Assembly (NCBI GenBank): GCA_964591455.1
Contig: CAZQDZ010000008.1
Location: forward strand, 59,128 to 123,127
Direction: 5' to 3'
From: RFSX01 sp964591455
GTDB taxonomy: Bacteria > Bacteroidota > Bacteroidia > Chitinophagales > Saprospiraceae
Length of the DNA: 64,000 nucleotides
Below, in pieces: positions 61,095-64,000 of the stretch. The stretch's first letter is position 1, and each line of letters begins with the position of its first letter. Both the position numbers and the translations under genes were made by a program. The notes beneath the pieces are model-generated. The model was not told the origin of the DNA. It saw only the letters and a program-made list of their open reading frames with translations, and did no database searches.

Positions 61095-62573
61095 ATGGAC
61101 AAATTAAAGAAGAAGTTCAAAGAGAAGTCTTCCAAGCTTAGAAATGAAATTAGAACTTTAAGAAAAACCCACGGACACAAGGTAGTAGACAAAGTTACCG
61201 CTGCACAAGTTATAGGCGGTATGCGAGGAATAAAGAGTATTCTCTGGGAGGGCTCAGAATTAGACGCGAATAAGGGCATTACATTTAGAGGTTACTCTAT
61301 ACCAGAACTAAAAAAACTTCTTCCAAGAGTCAAAAAGACAGGGAAGGAACCATTACCTGAAGGCCTCTTCTGGCTTATGTTAGTCAACGAAATTCCGACT
61401 CAAGCGGATGTAGATTGGCTAAGTAAAGAATGGGCTAAGAGAGCAAAGCTGCCTCAGGTAACATTGAATGCTGTTGCGGCAATGCCAGTCTCCACTCACC
61501 CGATGACACAGTTTATAATCGGGATTAATAGTATGCAGACGAGCAGCGAGTTCGCTAAGAGGTATGCTCAAGGGATGGGTAAAGCTGACTACTGGGATGC
61601 AACCTATGAGGATTCTATGAATCTGATAGCTCGTCTACCTAGGCTGGCTGCTCACATCTACAGAAGAGTTTATCATAATGGAGTACATATAGCCCCAAAT
61701 AATAAATTGGACTGGGCAGGAAACTTTGCTCATATGTTAGGCATCAATGACTCTGAGGACTTCAGGAGTTTGATGAGAATGTACCTGACTATCCATGCAG
61801 ATCACGAGGGCGGTAATGCGTCTGCACATACGGCGCACCTTATTAATTCTACATTGGCGGATGTATATCTATCCTTTGCAGGAGCTATGGGTTCACTAGC
61901 AGGACCACTACATGGTCTAGCTAATCAAGAAGTGATTAAGTGGATTTTTGGGATGACTAAGTCTCTAAAAACAACAAAGCCTACAGATGCTCAGGTAGCC
62001 AGTTATATTAATAAGACACTGAAGTCAGGTAAGGTCATTCCTGGCTATGGTCATGCTGTTCTCAGACAACCAGACCCTCGATTCACTGCCCAAAGGGTAT
62101 TTGCAGAAGAATATATTCCTAATGACGATATCGTGAGTATCGTCTGGCAGTTGTTCAGGGTCGTTCCAAAAATTCTGGGTGGCTTAGGTAAGGTTAAAAA
62201 TCCGTGGCCAAATGTAGATGCCCACTCTGGTGCTATCTTAGTTCACTACGGCATGAAAGAGTATAGCTTCTATACAGTACTCTTTGGCGTATCTAGAGCG
62301 CTGGGTGTATTGGCTAATTCTTGCTGGTCTAGAGCCTTAGGACTGGCCCTGGAAAGACCTAAGTCTGTCAACTCTGAGTGGCTTAAAAGTGCCGTCGGTG
62401 TTACTACTGGCAAGCCTAAAAAGGCTGCTAAAAAAGCACCAGCAAGACAGAAGAAGGCTGTAGCAAAGAACGCGACAACTAAGAAGAAGATTGTAGATAA
62501 GAAGGCACCTGCTAAGAAGACTGCTCCAAAGAAGAAGACTGTAGCAAGAAAGCCGCAAAAAGCTAAAAAATAA
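61095..62573 (+). CDS. gltA: Citrate synthase (eukaryote-like type) with a lysine-rich C-terminal tail
   Basis: Condenses acetyl-CoA and oxaloacetate to citrate at entry to the TCA cycle. The 492-residue protein resembles the mitochondrial-type enzyme more than the E. coli type: it starts with KFKEKSSKLRNEIRTLRKTH and KGITFRGYSIPELKKLLP. The catalytic residues sit where expected: His273 in GPLHGLANQ, His320 in PGYGHAVLRQPDPR and Asp375 in NVDAHSG. The catalytic fold ends near residue 436. The last 54 residues are of low complexity with 22 Lys and 2 Arg, mixed with Ala and Pro (APAKKTAPKKKTVARK is typical), like histone H1 or bacterial histone-like tails. gcvH starts 12 bases downstream. Confidence 0.95.
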   Translation: MDKLKKKFKEKSSKLRNEIRTLRKTHGHKVVDKVTAAQVIGGMRGIKSILWEGSELDANKGITFRGYSIPELKKLLPRVKKTGKEPLPEGLFWLMLVNEIPTQADVDWLSKEWAKRAKLPQVTLNAVAAMPVSTHPMTQFIIGINSMQTSSEFAKRYAQGMGKADYWDATYEDSMNLIARLPRLAAHIYRRVYHNGVHIAPNNKLDWAGNFAHMLGINDSEDFRSLMRMYLTIHADHEGGNASAHTAHLINSTLADVYLSFAGAMGSLAGPLHGLANQEVIKWIFGMTKSLKTTKPTDAQVASYINKTLKSGKVIPGYGHAVLRQPDPRFTAQRVFAEEYIPNDDIVSIVWQLFRVVPKILGGLGKVKNPWPNVDAHSGAILVHYGMKEYSFYTVLFGVSRALGVLANSCWSRALGLALERPKSVNSEWLKSAVGVTTGKPKKAAKKAPARQKKAVAKNATTKKKIVDKKAPAKKTAPKKKTVARKPQKAKK

Positions 62574-62585
62574 CTAGATAGAAAA

Positions 62586-62975
62586 ATGGAAATCAAAGAA
62601 GGATTAAAATATTCAGCAGAACATGAGTGGGTAAGAATAGAGGAGAATACAGCTATCATAGGGATTACTGATTTTGCCCAGTCAGAATTGGGTGAAATAG
62701 TATATGTAGAAGTAGAGACTGTCGGTGAGACAATTACCAAAGATGAGATATTTGGTACTATAGAGGCTGTAAAGACGACTTCAGATTTGTATATGCCAGT
62801 AACTGGTAAGATTTTGGAGTTCAATAAACAGCTGGATGAGAATGCTGGAGATCAGCCTGACTTAGTCAATTCGGATGCCTATGGTGAAGGCTGGATTATC
62901 AAAATTGAGATTTCAGATAAATCTGAACTGGAGAGCTTGATGGATCACGAAGGATATAAATCTCATATATCTTAA
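62586..62975 (+). CDS. gcvH: Glycine cleavage system H protein
   Basis: The lipoyl carrier of the glycine cleavage system, shuttling the aminomethyl group between the P, T and L proteins. The 129-residue protein has YSAEHEWVRIEENTAIIGIT, the lipoylation site in GTIEAVKTTSD (Lys63) and NSDAYGEGWIIKIE, all standard. It starts 12 bases after citrate synthase and is followed by vanZ-like and tonB genes, an order common in Bacteroidota. Confidence 0.97.
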   Translation: MEIKEGLKYSAEHEWVRIEENTAIIGITDFAQSELGEIVYVEVETVGETITKDEIFGTIEAVKTTSDLYMPVTGKILEFNKQLDENAGDQPDLVNSDAYGEGWIIKIEISDKSELESLMDHEGYKSHIS

Positions 62976-63042
62976 GTACTGATACACCAAAATTGTCCTT
63001 AATGACATCTAGCATTATAGAAGTCAAAAGACTTGAGAATAG

Positions 63043-63417
63043 TTGAAAGCAATTATTCCCCTTTCAGTGTATCTAGCATGTGTGGCTTTTCTCTCTTTGT
63101 CACCATCATTAGGAGGACCAGAAAGATTCTTCCAGAATGAGGACAAAGTGTTGCACTTTATCACCTATGCTGTCGCTGCTATCCTGTTTTCGATTTGGCT
63201 TGGGAATTCATCCCCATCAAGAATGCCATTTTGGCGCATTGTGTTGATTACAAGTCTTTATGGTATAATCATGGAGATTCTGCAAAGACTTATGGAAACA
63301 GGACGTTTGTTTGACATCTATGATATTGTCGCCAATATATTTGGTGCTTTTGCTGGGACAATGTTAATTTACAGGATTAATAGGTCTATTAAGAAGAATT
63401 ACCCAAAAAGTAAATAA
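63043..63417 (+). CDS. VanZ-like membrane protein
   Basis: A 124-residue protein starting at TTG, with about four membrane helices. VanZ-like features are SLGGPERFFQNEDKVLHFIT, YGIIMEILQRLMETGRLFD and DIVANIFGAFAGTMLI. Named after a teicoplanin-resistance protein, the family is broad and its role in Bacteroidota is unknown. It lies 67 bases after gcvH and 77 bases before the tonB gene. Confidence 0.85.
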   Translation: MKAIIPLSVYLACVAFLSLSPSLGGPERFFQNEDKVLHFITYAVAAILFSIWLGNSSPSRMPFWRIVLITSLYGIIMEILQRLMETGRLFDIYDIVANIFGAFAGTMLIYRINRSIKKNYPKSK

Positions 63418-63494
63418 AGTAAGAGTGGATTACTTTCACTTTTTACGCTTCTTCTAGCTAGACTTATTTTATAACTTTAATAAAAAATAAGCCT

Positions 63495-64000
63495 ATGGGT
63501 GGAATAGAATTTACAGGACTAACGTCAGGATTACTGATACTCCTCCTGTTTATCGTGATGATAGCTATCATTCTCGTCATGAGAAACATTTTCACTTCAC
63601 GTACTAACTCTAATCTTACTGAAAAGTATGATGGTCACGAATGGAAATCTCCTTTAGATGCTAGGAATAAGTATCCAGATGTGAATGTTTTCAAACTCAC
63701 TCGACCAATTTTCTTATTCGGTCTAGTCGCAGCACTTGCTGCCACTCTATTTGCATTTAGTTGGACAACCTATGATGCAGAAGTATTCATACCAGATGAT
63801 GCCTTAGAATTAGATGACGAGCTAGAGATAGAACCGCCAAGGACAGCGGAACCACCACCACCGCCACCACCGCCACCACCGCCCGTAATCGAAGAGGTGC
63901 CAGAAGAAGAGATAGAAGAAGAAGATGAGCCTATATTCGAAGATTTGGATGTAGAGGAAGAAGATGTGGTAGAAGCAGAGCCAATCGTGGAAGAAGAAGC
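63495..64000 (+). CDS. Energy transducer TonB, N-terminal part (runs off the window)
   Basis: The frame from the ATG at 63495 stays open to the window end, giving at least 168 residues. Two membrane segments are seen: residues about 12-29 (LLILLLFIVMIAIILV) and about 76-92 (IFLFGLVAALAATLFAFSW). Between them is a soluble part with DARNKYPDVNVFKLTRPI. A run of ten prolines (about residues 122-131) and a Glu-rich stretch follow, as in the periplasmic arm of TonB. The PDVNVFKLTRP start and the arm match Bacteroidota TonB proteins that energise outer-membrane receptors. The extra first membrane helix is not part of the usual TonB. The C-terminal domain lies beyond the window. Confidence 0.85.
   Translation, partial: MGGIEFTGLTSGLLILLLFIVMIAIILVMRNIFTSRTNSNLTEKYDGHEWKSPLDARNKYPDVNVFKLTRPIFLFGLVAALAATLFAFSWTTYDAEVFIPDDALELDDELEIEPPRTAEPPPPPPPPPPPVIEEVPEEEIEEEDEPIFEDLDVEEEDVVEAEPIVEEE

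Noticed and set aside
62270..62824. A minus-strand frame of 184 codons opposite the citrate synthase tail and gcvH.
   Set aside because: Its middle is a Leu/Phe/Ala-rich shadow of the lysine-rich tail, and both opposite genes are certain.
1..64000. CRISPR arrays, insertion sequences, prophage or integrase genes.
   Set aside because: No regular spaced direct repeats, transposase motifs or attachment-site repeats were noticed on reading both strands; short or diverged examples could be missed.

Overview
The window reads as a stretch of an AT-rich Bacteroidota chromosome, most likely from the Saprospirales/Saprospiraceae or a close relative. Several independent signs point there: secreted proteins ending in type IX secretion (T9SS) sorting domains of both type A and gliding-associated type B, candidate promoters with the Bacteroidota -7 box TAnnTTTG, CarB lacking its allosteric domain, a two-gene transketolase, an oxoamine synthase of the Bacteroidota sphingolipid/sulfonolipid type, DUF3109, DUF3179, TonB-dependent receptors, and the gene order gcvH-vanZ-tonB. 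The genus assignment is inference. No tRNA, rRNA, CRISPR array, insertion sequence or prophage was seen; this looks like core chromosome with lineage-specific secreted proteins.

Layout. 1-14.1 kb: the tail of a T9SS cargo protein, carB, then a minus-strand block of envelope and secreted proteins: an FG-GAP/ASPIC protein, a small exported protein, two OmpH/Skp chaperones, a 900-residue adhesin-like protein, an M28 aminopeptidase and a leucine-rich-repeat/TonB-C protein. 14.3-16.6 kb: a compact DinB / NRDE / ATP-grasp operon, converging on a third OmpH. 17.4-20.9 kb: a histidine kinase whose gene overlaps that of a TonB-dependent receptor. 21-27 kb: tsaE, alanine dehydrogenase, and two secreted proteins plus a class-C-type serine hydrolase. 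27.2-35.2 kb: a small lipoprotein, HU, split transketolase, a Met/Cys gamma-family PLP enzyme, radC, a short-chain dehydrogenase, and a serine-palmitoyltransferase-like enzyme translationally coupled to a double VOC protein. 35.2-42.6 kb: a minus-strand series encoding an unusual propeller/beta-barrel protein, a peptide-binding lipoprotein and two Opp permeases with no ATPase. 43-50 kb: an MBL hydrolase, an HMA-TonB receptor fusion, and outer-membrane or secreted proteins. 50-57.8 kb: an OmpA-like/HHH repeat pair, an amidohydrolase, an S41 protease, an MFS exporter with a terminator-bearing leader, a uracil-DNA-glycosylase-like protein and a DoxX-like protein. 57.9-64 kb: an outer-membrane protein plus DUF3179 lipoprotein, tatA, DUF3109, citrate synthase with a histone-H1-like tail, gcvH, vanZ and the start of tonB.

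How it fits together: housekeeping metabolism (pyrimidine/arginine precursor, pentose phosphate, TCA entry, glycine cleavage, sulfur amino acids) is interleaved with cell-envelope biogenesis (OmpH chaperones, TonB, TonB receptors, Tat, lipid synthesis) and T9SS cargo. No single new multi-gene defence or mobile system is evident. The most unusual signals are single-gene architectures and one regulatory leader: the lysine-rich tail on citrate synthase, the KEVEVI/KEVPVEVI repeat protein with a helix-hairpin-helix end, the propeller-barrel fusion heading a peptide-permease cluster, the HMA-receptor fusion, and the attenuator-like leader before the MFS gene.
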